Shown here piece after piece: positions 4,969 through 5,442 of a DNA stretch of 5,442 nt (position 1 is the first letter of the stretch; every line of letters begins with the position of its first letter). Source of the DNA: Cyanobacteria bacterium T3Sed10_376R1m (GTDB taxonomy: Bacteria; Cyanobacteriota; Cyanobacteriia; Cyanobacteriales; Cyanobacteriaceae); assembly GCA_003566215.1 (NCBI GenBank), contig PXEJ01000138.1, forward strand, positions 1-5,442, given 5' to 3'. Made by a program: the position numbers and the translations under genes. The notes beneath the pieces are model-generated. The model was given only the letters and a program-made list of their open reading frames with translations. It was not told where the DNA came from and searched no databases.

Positions 4969-5388
4969 TTATTCTTCCTTGTTTTCTGATTGATTTAATT
5001 CGGTATCTATATTGGTTTCATCTGTAGAAGATGAAATTAATGAAGAAGATTTAGTCTGAGTTAAACGCTCTAAAAGATAGCGACGATGTTCAATATTTGA
5101 TTGCTCTATATTGGTTTTGACCATTTCTGGTAAAAATTCCATCGTTCGTTCTGCTATATCTTTCCTCACCGTAAGAATTCGTAAAACTAACTCTTTGTTT
5201 TCCTTAACCAAGGCGCTCAAATAATTGTCGCTATCTTGGATTGAATTACGGTTAGAGAACTCCCTTAACCAAATGGCTAGTCCGGGGTTTGTTTCCGTGG
5301 GTTGTTCAATGATAATTTTTACGGCTTGATAGGTTAGATAACCTTGCAGGACTTTCGCTGTATCTTTAACGACTTGTTTATAAGACAT
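4969..5388 (-). CDS. rbcX: RbcX, Rubisco assembly chaperone
   Basis: This is a 139-residue all-helical homodimeric chaperone that binds the C-terminal tail of newly folded RbcL and promotes RbcL8 core assembly before RbcS displaces it. The residues known from Synechococcus PCC 7002 RbcX appear at the same numbers: groove residues Y17, Y20, I50 and Q51, and peripheral residues Q29, E32, R70 and R102 (numbering from memory). The core helices end near residue 111. The tail 112-139 is rich in Ser, Thr, Asn and Glu, and looks disordered, as is usual and variable in this family. Start: ATG at 5388; the upstream ribosome site is weak. Its place immediately before rbcS fits the common cyanobacterial order rbcL-rbcX-rbcS; rbcL should lie just beyond the right edge. 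Confidence 0.97.
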   Translation of the reverse strand: MSYKQVVKDTAKVLQGYLTYQAVKIIIEQPTETNPGLAIWLREFSNRNSIQDSDNYLSALVKENKELVLRILTVRKDIAERTMEFLPEMVKTNIEQSNIEHRRYLLERLTQTKSSSLISSSTDETNIDTELNQSENKEE

Positions 5389-5442
5389 AAATTTTAGTGG
5401 TGGTAACCAGTTTTTAGTTAATCAGAAGGTCGATGATAAATT
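5389..5442 (-). other. Spacer upstream of rbcX
   Basis: These 54 bases hold no recognisable end of rbcL in any minus-strand frame: the expected C-terminal tail resembling KFEFDTVDKL is not present. They are therefore part of the rbcL-rbcX spacer. I see no terminator or clear promoter in them. Confidence 0.55.

Noticed and set aside
5389..5442. 3' end of rbcL at the right edge
   Set aside because: None of the three minus-strand frames gives the expected conserved RbcL C-terminus, so rbcL must end further right.
1..5442. CRISPR array, tRNA, rRNA or insertion-sequence ends
   Set aside because: I saw no regularly spaced repeats, tRNA-like arms, rRNA blocks or transposase motifs with terminal repeats on either strand.

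Overview
The window is chromosomal DNA of an AT-rich, probably unicellular cyanobacterium. The clearest evidence is a form IB Rubisco gene pair (rbcX then rbcS, on the minus strand at the right end). It is supported by a cyanobacterial bacterial-type ferredoxin, a NatE-like amino-acid transporter ATPase, a PatD-family protein and two HIP1 octamers (GCGATCGC). The low GC content and overall style would suit the Cyanobacterium/Geminocystis group, but that placement is inference.

Layout, left to right. Positions 1-560 (minus) hold the N-terminal third or less of a bifunctional (p)ppGpp synthetase/hydrolase whose HD-hydrolase residues are all present. Positions 561-925 are an AT-rich divergent region. 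It holds the apparent frameshifted remains of a gene for a 58-residue membrane protein (728-903). A 10-bp inverted repeat there has a right arm that overlaps this gene's Shine-Dalgarno sequence, and a 22-bp dyad sits near its end. On the plus strand follow a PatD-family gene (926-1282), a 4Fe-4S-type ferredoxin (1366-1590) with its own likely promoter and a palindrome on the -10 box, and the natE-like ATPase (1624-2343).

The natE-like gene meets, tail to tail with a 9-base gap, a minus-strand GldG-family ABC-auxiliary membrane protein (2353-4047). That gene is interrupted at codon 394 by one in-frame TAA, while the remaining 170 codons stay open and include a Pro/Ser/Thr-rich linker and a C-terminal membrane anchor. 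Positions 4048-4629 are mostly decayed DNA: a 24-codon minus-strand ORF with a good Shine-Dalgarno, and a plus-strand 99-codon gene of unknown family carrying two stops and three single-base indels. The rbcS terminator lies at 4578-4608. rbcS (4630-4965) and rbcX (4969-5388) are 3 bases apart and should be the distal part of an rbcL-rbcX-rbcS operon, with rbcL beyond the right edge.

Functionally these are mostly housekeeping genes: stringent response, carbon fixation, electron transfer and amino-acid uptake. I see no convincing new multi-gene system. The unusual content is the cluster of broken genes (three within 5.4 kb, of apparently different ages), a possible RNA switch on the small membrane-protein gene, and a palindrome on the ferredoxin promoter.
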